Origin: Pseudoalteromonas spongiae UST010723-006 | Lineage (GTDB): Bacteria; Pseudomonadota; Gammaproteobacteria; Enterobacterales; Alteromonadaceae | DNA length: 64,000 bases | Assembly: GCF_000238255.3 (NCBI RefSeq) | Contig: NZ_CP011040.1 | Location: 186,001 to 250,000 of the forward strand | Direction of reading: 5' to 3' | Shown here: in pieces, positions 46,735 to 55,154 of the stretch | Layout of the letters: each line of letters opens with the position of its first letter | Position numbering within the stretch: position 1 is the stretch's first letter | The notes under the pieces: generated by a model | The model's input: only the letters and a program-made list of their open reading frames with translations | The model's database searches: none | What the model was told of the DNA's origin: nothing | Translations under genes and position numbers: made by a program

Positions 46735-47130
46735 TTAGCCTTGTTGCTTAAGTTTTAATTTTTGCTGTTCGATCAGCGATTCTAATTTGTCCAGTTGTTC
46801 TACGTTGAACTCTGATGACATCGAACTAAATGCGGCAATTAGGCTGCTACCATCGTCTTCTCCAACAAAATCTGTGGTGACTGATTTTATTAGTTGGCCT
46901 ATTAACTCGTGACGCTCAACGCGGGCTTTATAATGAAATGCATGCCCCTCTTTATGACGCGATAACAAACCTTTTTTGTAGAGGCGTTCAAGAGTGCTTT
47001 GGTAGGTGTTTAAACTGCCACCACGGGTATTTTCAAAGTGAGCAAAAACGGTTTTTACGTCAGAGCAACCGTGTTGCCAAAGGTAGTGTAAAAGCAACTT
47101 TTCTAAATCGCCGAGTTTCATTGTGATCAC
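46735..47130 (-). CDS. BlaI/MecI/CopY-family transcriptional repressor
   Basis: The 131-aa product has a winged helix domain (about 1-75, LGDLEKLLLHYLWQHGCSDV and STLERLYKKGLLSRHKEG). Its C-terminal helical dimerisation segment contains the sort of site BlaR1-type proteases cut. It likely represses its own operon and czcCBA through the shared 17-bp operator, and is removed when the M56 protease is activated. AAGGTG 7 bases upstream gives the start. Confidence 0.92.
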   Translation of the reverse strand: MITMKLGDLEKLLLHYLWQHGCSDVKTVFAHFENTRGGSLNTYQSTLERLYKKGLLSRHKEGHAFHYKARVERHELIGQLIKSVTTDFVGEDDGSSLIAAFSSMSSEFNVEQLDKLESLIEQQKLKLKQQG

Positions 47131-47142
47131 CTTAAACTAAAA

Positions 47143-47159
47143 ACCGATTAACAGTCGGT
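47143..47159. promoter_or_regulatory. BlaI-type operator upstream of the repressor gene
   Basis: ACCGATTAACAGTCGGT is the reverse complement of the czcC-internal operator. It lies 13 bp before the repressor start, so the repressor is autoregulated. Confidence 0.75.
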
Positions 47160-47176
47160 ATAATAGGTTTAATAAA

Positions 47177-47193
47177 ACCGATTTGCAATAGGT
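47177..47193. promoter_or_regulatory. Second, degenerate BlaI-type operator upstream of the repressor gene
   Basis: ACCGATTTGCAATAGGT has the same length and ends as the operator, and is framed by longer arms AATAAAACC/GGTTTTATT. It is centred 34 bp from the first site. Confidence 0.55.
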
Positions 47194-47277
47194 TTTATTA
47201 AACCGCTAAAAAGCGGGCAGCAATAAGTCTAACTAAAATGCCGTCAGGCTTTTTAATTGAAGCGAGTTTATTAAGTT

Positions 47278-47760
47278 TTATACGCTTTGGTGAGTTGAAG
47301 ATTGATTACGATGCAGCGAAACAAAGCCTATTGCAAAACAGCAACCTACATAGAGCCAAACGCTACTGGCGACGAGTTGCCAAAGGTCGATTTGTGTTGC
47401 GTTAATGACTATTGTAAAACCGAGTAAACCACGCAGTATGCATATTATAGCAATAACAACTAACGCAGATTTTAAAAAAGGAACTCTACGAATAATGCCC
47501 ATTGCTGAGAATGCAAATATCGCGCATGCACTCATTAACAATGCAACTAGTGTAGTTGCAATAGGTGCAAGCAGGGTGTGTTGTTTTGATGATGCGATTA
47601 TAAATTCAGGCGCACGCGCAAACAGATACCAGCTCGGACCGCCCATACCAATTCTGTTAAGTATGTGATCAGAGGTAGCGCGGGATAAATGAAATGATAA
47701 CAAGGCGGAATTTTTCTTATGTAGTTGTTCTACATTGATAAATTCAAACGCAGTTAGCAT
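47278..47760 (-). CDS. Small integral membrane protein of unknown function
   Basis: The longest frame gives 160 aa, but similarity to small membrane proteins of this type begins at the internal Met in MGGPSWYLFARAPEF, so the real product may be about 122 aa. Three hydrophobic helices follow (APIATTLVALLMSACAIFAF, SALVVIAIICILRGLLGF, SVWLYVGCCFAIGFVSL), with IRRVPFLK between the first two. Function unknown. It stands alone upstream of the metal-resistance operon. Confidence 0.6.
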   Translation of the reverse strand: MLTAFEFINVEQLHKKNSALLSFHLSRATSDHILNRIGMGGPSWYLFARAPEFIIASSKQHTLLAPIATTLVALLMSACAIFAFSAMGIIRRVPFLKSALVVIAIICILRGLLGFTIVINATQIDLWQLVASSVWLYVGCCFAIGFVSLHRNQSSTHQSV

Positions 47761-47980
47761 GATATTTAACCCGCTAGAATGATCAGCTATTTAAGTGAAT
47801 TGGTATAATACAGAGCAAATGCCAAGCGGCAGCTGCTAACGCAATTATGCCAGCACTGAGCAGTAATTTAGAGCTCACAGGAGCGTGTATAATCTGTTGA
47901 TTTGAGGACAGCAAATTAAGTTACCTATTTGCCCTAAATTGACAACATTTCGTTATTTTTATCTTGTTTGTTTTTATACG

Positions 47981-48331
47981 CTAGTCAATACCGACACAGG
48001 CTGTGTAGCGTTTTGCGATTTTAACGACCTTGTCTTTGGATTCGATAATTTCATTATCGTTTTTGAAAATACGCTGTTCACACATGCCACGCATATTCGC
48101 GTATGTTTTTAAGCATTCTTTTACGCTTTTTCCGCCTGATGTTTGATATGACTCATCGTTGCAAAATTGTAATGCGAGTAAGTTAGAACCGAGCTTGACT
48201 TCACCTAAGCGAACATCGCTGGTTTCAGCTTTTGCCAAAAGGTCTTGGTAGTTGGCGATATGTTGTGAGCTTGCATTGCTATAAAAATACATTCCGCCTA
48301 AACATAGGCCTAGAAGTACAATAAACTTCAT
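47981..48331 (-). CDS. Small exported cysteine-containing protein
   Basis: The start is placed at the second ATG (48331) because AAGGGA is 6 bases upstream of it and abuts the first. The 116-aa product has a signal anchor (about 1-18, FIVLLGLCLGGMYFYS). A mature domain follows with four cysteines (FCNDES, ECLKTY, MCEQRI, ACVGID), probably two disulfides. No family was recognised. It appears monocistronic. Confidence 0.65.
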   Translation of the reverse strand: MKFIVLLGLCLGGMYFYSNASSQHIANYQDLLAKAETSDVRLGEVKLGSNLLALQFCNDESYQTSGGKSVKECLKTYANMRGMCEQRIFKNDNEIIESKDKVVKIAKRYTACVGID

Positions 48332-48598
48332 AATCATTCCCTTGATATTGTTTTTATTGAATTTAAATCGGTGACGATAAATTTAGCGCATTACGTTACC
48401 GCTTTTTTGGTTGAAAAGCGAACAGTTTTTTAAGCGCTTAAAATTAATTCACCTTAATAGTGTTATTTTATGCAATTGTTCTTATTTAAGGTATTCATTT
48501 TAATGAACTTATGGTTACGTTTTGTGTTCTGATTGGTATAAGCAGTAAAACCGCTATCACAACCTAGTAAGCTTCTTATTAAAGCCAGGAGAAAAACG

Positions 48599-48624
48599 AG
48601 AGCGCAAAGGTCAACACGCGCTAG
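48599..48624. repeat. Collapsed copy of the MITE-like element ends
   Basis: AGAGCGC is joined to AAAGGTCAACACGCGCTAG, the same arrangement as at 38210-38237. It ends 7 bases before the M23 peptidase start, so it replaces the usual ribosome-binding region. Confidence 0.5.
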
Positions 48625-48631
48625 ATGAGTT

Positions 48632-49147
48632 ATGACGAAAACGAAAGTAAGCGTATTGATACTAGCCGGATTGTTTTTTGGCATTCTATTTATGCCCGTA
48701 TCTCAAATAATCCCGGTTCAAGGTGCAACACACAATGATTGGCATGCAAAAACCTTTTGGTATGAGCCTTGGGGCAGCTCAGGTGTGCACAAAGGTATCG
48801 ATATTTTCGCCAAAAAAGGAGCGCCCGTAATAGCGTCTACGGCAGGAATTGTGATTTATTCTGGCACTTTGCCTAGAGGCGGTAAGGTTGCTTTGATTTT
48901 AGGGCCTAAATGGCGAGTTCATTATTATGCGCATTTAGAGCAAAACCAAAGTAAAACAGGTCAGTTAGTTGCGAAGGGAGAGGTTATTGGTACTTTGGGC
49001 GATTCGGGAAATGCCAAAGGTAAGCCTGCACATATCCACTATTCGGTCGTTACATTAATACCTTACCCGTGGCGGTTTACCACAGAAACGCAGGGTTATA
49101 AGAAAATGTTTTACTTAAACCCTGCCGAATTATTCACACATCACTAA
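48632..49147 (+). CDS. M23-family peptidase (LytM-like)
   Basis: The 171-aa product has an N-terminal signal anchor (about 5-26) and an M23 domain. The zinc ligands are in VHKGIDIFAKKG (His and Asp) and HIHYSVV (HxH), with LGDSGNAKGKPA before the last. M23 enzymes cut peptidoglycan cross-bridges in the periplasm. No clear Shine-Dalgarno precedes the ATG; a repeat remnant lies there instead. Its 3' end overlaps the POT transporter gene by 4 bases in antisense. Confidence 0.87.
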   Translation: MTKTKVSVLILAGLFFGILFMPVSQIIPVQGATHNDWHAKTFWYEPWGSSGVHKGIDIFAKKGAPVIASTAGIVIYSGTLPRGGKVALILGPKWRVHYYAHLEQNQSKTGQLVAKGEVIGTLGDSGNAKGKPAHIHYSVVTLIPYPWRFTTETQGYKKMFYLNPAELFTHH

Positions 49148-50889
49148 GCTAAATTATTAACAAGCTTTGAACTATGCTGTGATTGCTCTAATTTTTCTGC
49201 GGCAAAACTATTAAATAGCCAAAGAGCTAGCGCGGTTACAAAGGCAATTGCGGCGCATAAGAGCCAAAAGTTCGCGGGTTCATTGGCTTCAACAGCCCAT
49301 TTGTTGTAACCCCAACCAGAGAGCTTACCTGCAAACAAAAAGCCAATGGCAGATGCCGTGTAAAGATAGCCTTGATACATCGCTGCTTTATCTTTTGGCA
49401 TTACTGAGGCTACATACTCTTGTTGTTTTGGCGATGCCATCATTTCACCGAGCGAAAAGATGAGTAAAGCAGCTACCGCAAGCGCGCCGCTTACTATTAC
49501 CCCAGCCTCTGAATTTGCTAGTAATAAATAACTGCTGGCAATCATTAAAGCACCCGCAATAATTGCATAAAAGGTTTTAAAGCGTGCGCTCAGTGCTGAT
49601 ACCAATACTTGTAATAGTACAATAGAGCCAAAGTTTACCGCTGCAATGTATTCAGGTTTAAACTGGCGATAATCACTTGCCCACTGGGTTGCGAGTGTGC
49701 CGATTTCAGCTTGAGACAATGTACTTAAGCTTGGTAAATGCGCTTGTAATACCTCTTTTGGAATGCGCACATTGTAGTTAGTTAATTCAAGATAGGCTTT
49801 ATGAAAGCTGTTTGCTTGGCTGTAATCAAATTGGCTTGCAAGCGCAGTGATTGCAGTTGTTAGCTGGGGCACATTAACAAACGAAGCGGCTTCGCCAAAC
49901 CCCGCATGAATTGAATTCGCTAGCATCACAAGATCACTGCTATCAACGTAGTCGCGAATAAAAAGCGGAAGGGTAATAAAAATTTGCATATAAACCAGCC
50001 AAAACCCGCTCAAAATCAAAATAAGTAACAAAAAAGGTTTATTACCCATTTTTATTTTGCTGCTATACCAATGTGTTCCAGCTTTTGGCGCTAATATGTG
50101 CCACACTAAGTTTAAACCTAGCCAACCTGCAATAAACCCGTAAGCGAGTGACTCGGAAATTAATTTTGTACCGGGTAACATAAACGCAATAAGGATTGGA
50201 AAAACAAGTAACGCAAAACGACCATTGCCCAGAACTTCACGCATCTCGATCATAATATCTTTAAGTGGTTTGGCTGGCGTGTTTTTGCGAATTTCAGCAG
50301 TTGGATCTTTATAAAAGAGGGTGACAGGAATAAAGTTAATGGCAATCCACACTGCGGCCATAATAAACACCATATCCCAGCTTGTGTCTCGCATAATACC
50401 GGCAATAACTGGCCCTAAAAAGCCACCCACATTGACCATCATGTAAAAAACGCCAAAGCCTAAACTGCGATTGCTATCGTTGGTTGCATGAGTCACCGTG
50501 CCGGTGATCAATGGTTTGAAAATGCCAGCACCAATAGCAACACCCATAAAGGCTAGGAAAAACGCGCTATAGCTTGATACTTGACCTAGCAAGTAATAAC
50601 ACGGAGTCATCATGGCAAAGGCAAGTAATAGCATTTTTTTGTAGCCGTAGCGATCGCCTAATGCTCCGGTTAATGCTGGCAGCAAGTAGATGCAAAATGG
50701 TACAAGCCCTTGTAAAAACCCGCGTTGTTCATCACTAAACCCCATACCGCCTTGTAGCACTGGGCTAGTCATATAGAGGGACGATACGGTAAAAAAACCG
50801 TACCACGCTAATCGTTCAAATATCTCCATAATATTGGCAATGTAAAAGCTGCTGCCAAATGGACTGCGCACAGGCTTGCGTGTTGTCAT
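49144..50889 (-). CDS. POT/MFS-family transporter, probably di/tripeptide-type
   Basis: The start is placed at the internal Met (MTTRKPVRSP, 50889, 581 aa), since the 22-residue extension is Lys-rich and unlike the family. The protein has 12-14 transmembrane helices. POT-like features include NIMEIFERLAWYGFF (ExxER-like motif in helix 1), GALGDRYGYKKM and VFYMMVNVGGFLGP. A soluble insertion of about 110 residues lies between the middle helices. The family takes up small peptides with protons; the substrate is uncertain. It is monocistronic. Confidence 0.83.
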   Translation of the reverse strand: MTTRKPVRSPFGSSFYIANIMEIFERLAWYGFFTVSSLYMTSPVLQGGMGFSDEQRGFLQGLVPFCIYLLPALTGALGDRYGYKKMLLLAFAMMTPCYYLLGQVSSYSAFFLAFMGVAIGAGIFKPLITGTVTHATNDSNRSLGFGVFYMMVNVGGFLGPVIAGIMRDTSWDMVFIMAAVWIAINFIPVTLFYKDPTAEIRKNTPAKPLKDIMIEMREVLGNGRFALLVFPILIAFMLPGTKLISESLAYGFIAGWLGLNLVWHILAPKAGTHWYSSKIKMGNKPFLLLILILSGFWLVYMQIFITLPLFIRDYVDSSDLVMLANSIHAGFGEAASFVNVPQLTTAITALASQFDYSQANSFHKAYLELTNYNVRIPKEVLQAHLPSLSTLSQAEIGTLATQWASDYRQFKPEYIAAVNFGSIVLLQVLVSALSARFKTFYAIIAGALMIASSYLLLANSEAGVIVSGALAVAALLIFSLGEMMASPKQQEYVASVMPKDKAAMYQGYLYTASAIGFLFAGKLSGWGYNKWAVEANEPANFWLLCAAIAFVTALALWLFNSFAAEKLEQSQHSSKLVNNLA

Positions 50890-51116
50890 AACAATTTTTC
50901 TTTTTGCTTTTGAATATTGTATGCAATATATCAGAGGTGGTTTTTTTAGCAACAATGATGCGATTTTCTGTGTTGAATATGGGATTTTTAGTTAGGTAAA
51001 TTTAAATTAAATATTTGCTAACTCATTAATAAAATGAAATATATTTCGCAAAAGTGAGCGGTTTATGTAAAAAATCTGTATAACAGAAACATTGTTTATT
51101 AATTGAGTAACTTAAA

Positions 51117-51923
51117 ATGAATTATAAAAACACATTACTACCTCTTTCACTTATTGCTGCCGCCGTTTTCTCTTTCTCTACCGTTGCCAGTGCACCTGCA
51201 GGTATTGATAATAGCCACCGTAGTGAAACAAACCAAGCACGCGATACATTTCGTAAGCCATACCAAACGCTTGAATTTTTTGGTGTAAAAGCTAATTCAA
51301 AAGTGGTTGAGATTATGCCAGGTGGCGGCTGGTACACTGAAGTACTTGCGCCAATGCTTGCAGCAGAGGGGCAGCTTGTAGCAGCGCATTACCCAATTAC
51401 AACAAGTTCAAAATACCGTAAACGCTCACGCGAAAACTTTGAGAAAAAATTAAGCGATAACAAAAAAGTTTACGGCAATGTTGTTATCGCTGATTTTGAT
51501 CCAAATGCATCAATCGATGAGAAAACAAAAAATGCAGATGTAGTTTTAACCTTTAGAGGCTTGCACGGTTTACAAAATGGGAATCAGTTAGCGGCTGCAT
51601 TTAGTCAGTTTAATCAGATGCTTAAACAAGGTGGCAAATTAGGCGTTGTACAGCATCAAGCACCTGAAGGCTTTGACCCAGTAGCAACAGCGAAAAAAGG
51701 TTACTTGCCAAAATCACATGTAATTGCAGTGGCAAAAGCCGCTGGATTTGACTTAGAAGCTGAGGCGTATTTCCACAACAATGCGAAAGACCGCATTATT
51801 ATCGATAATGTTGAAGCAGGTGTATGGGCACTGCCGCCTTCACTTAATGCAAAGGAAAATAAAGATCAGTACCAGTCAGTTGGTGAATCTAACCGCATGA
51901 CATTACTTTTCAAAAAGCGTTAA
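51117..51923 (+). CDS. Exported methyltransferase-like protein (COG4798 type)
   Basis: The 268-aa product has a signal peptide (about 1-26, FSTVASA). A class I SAM-dependent methyltransferase fold follows. Motif I reads VVEIMPGGGWYTEVLAP; NADVVLTFRGLH (post-I/II region) and LKQGGKLGVVQHQ come later. SAM is not expected in the periplasm, so the protein may bind another ligand or be retained inside. The family occurs widely in marine Proteobacteria with no proven reaction. It is monocistronic. Confidence 0.8.
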   Translation: MNYKNTLLPLSLIAAAVFSFSTVASAPAGIDNSHRSETNQARDTFRKPYQTLEFFGVKANSKVVEIMPGGGWYTEVLAPMLAAEGQLVAAHYPITTSSKYRKRSRENFEKKLSDNKKVYGNVVIADFDPNASIDEKTKNADVVLTFRGLHGLQNGNQLAAAFSQFNQMLKQGGKLGVVQHQAPEGFDPVATAKKGYLPKSHVIAVAKAAGFDLEAEAYFHNNAKDRIIIDNVEAGVWALPPSLNAKENKDQYQSVGESNRMTLLFKKR

Positions 51924-52070
51924 TTGAATAAGGCCTAAACCTTTAAAACGGATTGGGACCTAATACAAATCACGCATTTAGGGCTTGAAAATTGGCCACT
52001 ATTGGCTTAGTTTTTCAAGCCCGTTTAGTTTATATTGAAAACAATAAAAATAAGCATAAGAAGACGAAAC

Positions 52071-53591
52071 GTGGCACAAGCAGTTAAAAAAATCGTTATT
52101 GTTGGTGGGGGCACAACGGGGTGGATGGCAGCGGCGAGTTTATCGCGCTACATTCAAGACAAAGACATGTCGCTTACGCTAATCGAATCACCCAACATTA
52201 ATACGGTTGGAGTAGGCGAAGCAACCATTCCTAATTTTGTCGATTTTAACCGCAATTTAGGCATTAACGATGCTGAATTAATTAAAGCCACACAAGCGAC
52301 ATTTAAGCTTGGTATTGAATTTGAAGAATGGTCGCAAAAAGGCGAGCGTTTTTTCCATCCCTTTGCTGCCTATGGCGCACCCATCGAAAACTTAGATTTT
52401 CACCAATATATCAACAAGCTCAATGCTGAAGGCAAACAGCTTGATATTGAAGATTATAGCTTCCCAATTCAGCTTGCTAAAAAGGGCGGATTTGCACAGC
52501 CAAACCCCAATCAAAACAACCCACTAGCACAATATTCTTACGCCTATCACATTGATGCTGTGTTATATGCGAAGTTTTTAACGGAGTTTTGTTCAAAACG
52601 CGGTGTAAACCATATTTTAGCCAATGTGAGCGAAGTTAAACTCAACGCTGATAACGGGTTTATCCAAGCACTCACCCTTGATAATGGCACGTATATCGAG
52701 GGCGATTTATTTATTGATTGCTCTGGTTTTAAAGGTGTATTAATTGAAGGGGCAATGGGTATTGGCCTTGATGATTTGAGTCATTTGCTACCATGTGACA
52801 GCGCTGTCGCAGTGCAAACAGAACTGGTGGGTGAACCTACACCTTATACCCGCGCAATTGCAAAAGAAGCAGGATGGCAATGGTGTATTCCGCTGCAGCA
52901 CCGAATGGGCAATGGCTATATTTATTCAAGTAAATTCACGACAGATGAAGAAGCGAAACAAAGCCTGCTCGATAGTGTAAAAGGGCGCACAATTACGGAT
53001 GTAAAAACCTTTAAGTTCCCACTTGGCAGGCGCAAAGTAAGTTGGCATAAAAACTGTTTTGCCCTTGGTTTAGCTGCTGGCTTTTTAGAGCCGTTAGAGT
53101 CACTTGGCATTTCGTTAATTCAAACAGCGCTTGCTAAGCTGATGACTTTCTTCCCAGATATGTCTTTTAATCAAGCTGATATTGATGAAGTTAACCGTTT
53201 GCATAATGATGAGTTAGATCGCATTGTTGATTTTTTACTAGTGCATTACAAATTAACGCAGCGCACCGACACCGCTTTTTGGCGCTATTGCCAAGAGATG
53301 CCCATTCCAAAAACACTTGAGCACAAAATTGCCATGTATAAAAATCGCGGTCATGTGGTGATGTATGATAACGAGTCTTTCCAACAAGCAAGTTGGCTTT
53401 CAATGTTCTATGGCTTTAACGTTACTCCTTCACGTTACGATGTACGTTTGGACCACTTTAACTCAAGCGCTATTGCTGAAAACTTGGCACAAATGAAAGC
53501 GCAAATTGCTATGGCCGCGAATAATTGTTTGAGTCATCAGGCATTTATTGATAAACATTGTAAAGCAAATAATGATGTGAAAAATCGATAA
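52071..53591 (+). CDS. Flavin-dependent tryptophan-halogenase-family protein
   Basis: A GTG start at 52071 gives 506 aa and puts the catalytic lysine at K79 (ATFKLGIEF), its position in PrnA. Motifs include the FAD-binding GGGTTGWMAA (about 12-21), the halogenase WxWxIP (GWQWCIPLQ) and FLEPLESLGI, which holds the catalytic Glu. The family uses FADH2, O2 and halide to form HOCl or HOBr, passed to the Lys. Substrate is unknown; many marine members halogenate indoles or pyrroles or act on unknown compounds. It overlaps a GNAT gene by one base (TAATG). Confidence 0.9.
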   Translation: MAQAVKKIVIVGGGTTGWMAAASLSRYIQDKDMSLTLIESPNINTVGVGEATIPNFVDFNRNLGINDAELIKATQATFKLGIEFEEWSQKGERFFHPFAAYGAPIENLDFHQYINKLNAEGKQLDIEDYSFPIQLAKKGGFAQPNPNQNNPLAQYSYAYHIDAVLYAKFLTEFCSKRGVNHILANVSEVKLNADNGFIQALTLDNGTYIEGDLFIDCSGFKGVLIEGAMGIGLDDLSHLLPCDSAVAVQTELVGEPTPYTRAIAKEAGWQWCIPLQHRMGNGYIYSSKFTTDEEAKQSLLDSVKGRTITDVKTFKFPLGRRKVSWHKNCFALGLAAGFLEPLESLGISLIQTALAKLMTFFPDMSFNQADIDEVNRLHNDELDRIVDFLLVHYKLTQRTDTAFWRYCQEMPIPKTLEHKIAMYKNRGHVVMYDNESFQQASWLSMFYGFNVTPSRYDVRLDHFNSSAIAENLAQMKAQIAMAANNCLSHQAFIDKHCKANNDVKNR

Positions 53592-54049
53592 TGTTAGTAC
53601 CGTTTACAAAAAACCACATAGAACCACTTACGAGTTGGTTTAAAGATGAAGTTAGCCTTTCGAAGTGGTCTGGTCCAGGATTCCGTTACCCTTTTACAGA
53701 AGACACTTTCTTTCAAGATTTAAACACAGAGAAGCTAGCTTCATTTTGCTTGCTTTGCGAACAAGGTGAGTTTGTTGCGTTTGGACAATTTTATAATCGC
53801 CTAGATCGAATTCACCTTGCGCGCTTGGTGGTAAACCCAGCGTTTCGTGGTAAAGGCATCGCAGAGCGTTTAATTAATAGTTTGATTCAAAAAGGGAAAG
53901 CTCAACTTCAGTTAAATAGCGCTTCATTGTTTGTTTTGTCGGATAATTTACCTGCAGTTGCGGCCTATCAAAAATCGGGTTTCATTAAAGCGCAGTACCC
54001 AACGCGTATACCGTTAGAAAACTGCGAATACATGGTTAAAACTTGCTAA
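53591..54049 (+). CDS. GNAT-family N-acetyltransferase, coupled to the halogenase
   Basis: The 152-aa product has the acetyl-CoA-binding motif in LVVNPAFRGKGIAERLINSL (about 74-93) and the late strand LFVLSDNLPAVAAYQKSGF. It starts within the halogenase stop codon, so both are made together. A shared pathway on the same small molecule is plausible but unproven. Confidence 0.87.
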   Translation: MLVPFTKNHIEPLTSWFKDEVSLSKWSGPGFRYPFTEDTFFQDLNTEKLASFCLLCEQGEFVAFGQFYNRLDRIHLARLVVNPAFRGKGIAERLINSLIQKGKAQLQLNSASLFVLSDNLPAVAAYQKSGFIKAQYPTRIPLENCEYMVKTC

Positions 54050-54050
54050 C

Positions 54051-54296
54051 TTAGCGATGTTTGTACTGGGTTTTGCAATATCCACGTGAAATGCTCGGGT
54101 TTCGCAGCTTTAAATGCTTAGTGTTGCGGCCAGTTACACGCGCTCGCCATAGTCGAAAGCTGGCTGGTTTTAACGTCTGCCTCATTAAACGAATTACGTT
54201 TTTCTCAGATAACCCATAGAGTGTTTCGATGGCTTCAAATGGGGTTCTATCCTCCCAGGCCATTTCGATAATGCGTGATTGATCAGATTCAGTCAT
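54051..54296 (-). CDS. TIGR03643/DUF2805 family protein
   Basis: This 81-aa basic protein has the family pattern IIEMAWEDRTPFEAIETLYGLSE, then VIRLMR, SFRLWRARVTGR and TKHLKL. In many Gammaproteobacteria it lies next to cryptochrome/photolyase genes; none is intact here. It looks like a small helix-turn-helix, possibly nucleic-acid-binding. It is convergent with the GNAT gene, one base apart. Confidence 0.85.
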   Translation of the reverse strand: MTESDQSRIIEMAWEDRTPFEAIETLYGLSEKNVIRLMRQTLKPASFRLWRARVTGRNTKHLKLRNPSISRGYCKTQYKHR

Positions 54297-54843
54297 TGGT
54301 GTGTAAATTAATAAAATGAATATTCTGAGTACGCAGACAAAAGCGTTTTTGATCAGTTGTTAAGGCAATTCGTTGTAAAGTCGTTTTATGATGAGATTAA
54401 AGGAAAAGTACTTCAGCAGCTCAAGCAAAGGCACTATGATGGGCATTATTCAAAGGCAACTAATGGCGCTCAATATACCGCAAAAAACCATGACTATTTC
54501 ATTGCACACCTTGCGTAATTATACGGGGCTTTCGTTATGAACTCTTGGACACCCGCAGTGAGAGTTAACAAAATTGCCAATATGCAATTTTCACAGTCGC
54601 AAGCGTTGCAAAAGCTGCTGCATAACGCATATGAAAATGAACCGTTTACCTATCTCAACCGGTAAATGCGAAAGCAACGTGCTTAAGCTTAATTGCTTAC
54701 GTTTTTATTGTGATAAATAGATGTAACGTATTTGTGGTGTTGTGCATATTAATTGTTCAAATGTTACTTGTGAGCAGTTATGTAATTTCACCCGATGCAC
54801 AAACCTGTTACCCTACGCTCATTGATATTCTAGAGCAGCAAAT
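54297..54843. other. Region with decayed coding sequence
   Basis: No full-length gene is present. The one informative part is the open frame split by a stop codon at 54315-54665. The rest (54666-54843) appears non-coding and holds the promoter of the next gene. Confidence 0.5.
54315..54665 (+). pseudogene. Possible gene remnant, one frame split by a stop codon
   Basis: In one frame, 54315-54518 reads a protein-like segment without a start codon (FDQLLRQFVVKSFYDEIKGK and KNHDYFIAHLA). It then has TAA, and after six codons continues from ATG 54537 (MNSWTPAVRVNKIAN to FTYLNR) to TAA at 54665. Composition resembles real protein in both parts. They may be one gene broken by a nonsense mutation and lacking its start, or two unrelated fragments. 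No family recognised. Confidence 0.4.
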
Positions 54844-55092
54844 ATGATTAAAGATAACGAACTTATTAATACATTAGACGAGCTAGAAGCGTTTTTATTG
54901 TTAGTTGAAAATGGTGGTTTAGGCCTTAAAAATGTTGAAGGTGTGGCACTTGCTACAAATAACAGTGATGGTCGCCCATTTATTGCGGTGTTAGATGATA
55001 AGCATCAATTATTACTAGGTCGTTGGGTATCGCAAGATGTGTATGAAAATGGCAAAGATATGGTGCGTTACGGAGTGAAGAAAACGCATTAA
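54844..55092 (+). CDS. Small acidic cytoplasmic protein of unknown function
   Basis: This 82-aa protein begins with a helical, acidic segment (KDNELINTLDELEAFLLLVENGG). Two or three strands follow (EGVALATNN, RPFIAVLDD, HQLLLGRWVSQDVYENG). It has no signal peptide or membrane helix. The ATG lacks a strong ribosome-binding site (GAGCAGCAAAT). A terminator follows directly. Family not recognised. Confidence 0.65.
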   Translation: MIKDNELINTLDELEAFLLLVENGGLGLKNVEGVALATNNSDGRPFIAVLDDKHQLLLGRWVSQDVYENGKDMVRYGVKKTH

Positions 55093-55110
55093 TACGCTTT
55101 ACTATGATAA

Positions 55111-55136
55111 AAAAGCCAAACATGCGTTTGGCTTTT
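55111..55136. terminator. Bidirectional terminator
   Basis: Perfect stem AAAAGCCAAAC/GTTTGGCTTTT with an ATGC loop between the convergent genes at 54844-55092 and 55155-55544. Confidence 0.88.
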
Positions 55137-55154
55137 AACGATTCAACTTTAATT

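Noticed and set aside
48463..48684. 73-codon minus-strand frame
   Set aside because: It overlaps the start of the M23 peptidase in antisense and a repeat remnant; no ribosome-binding site.
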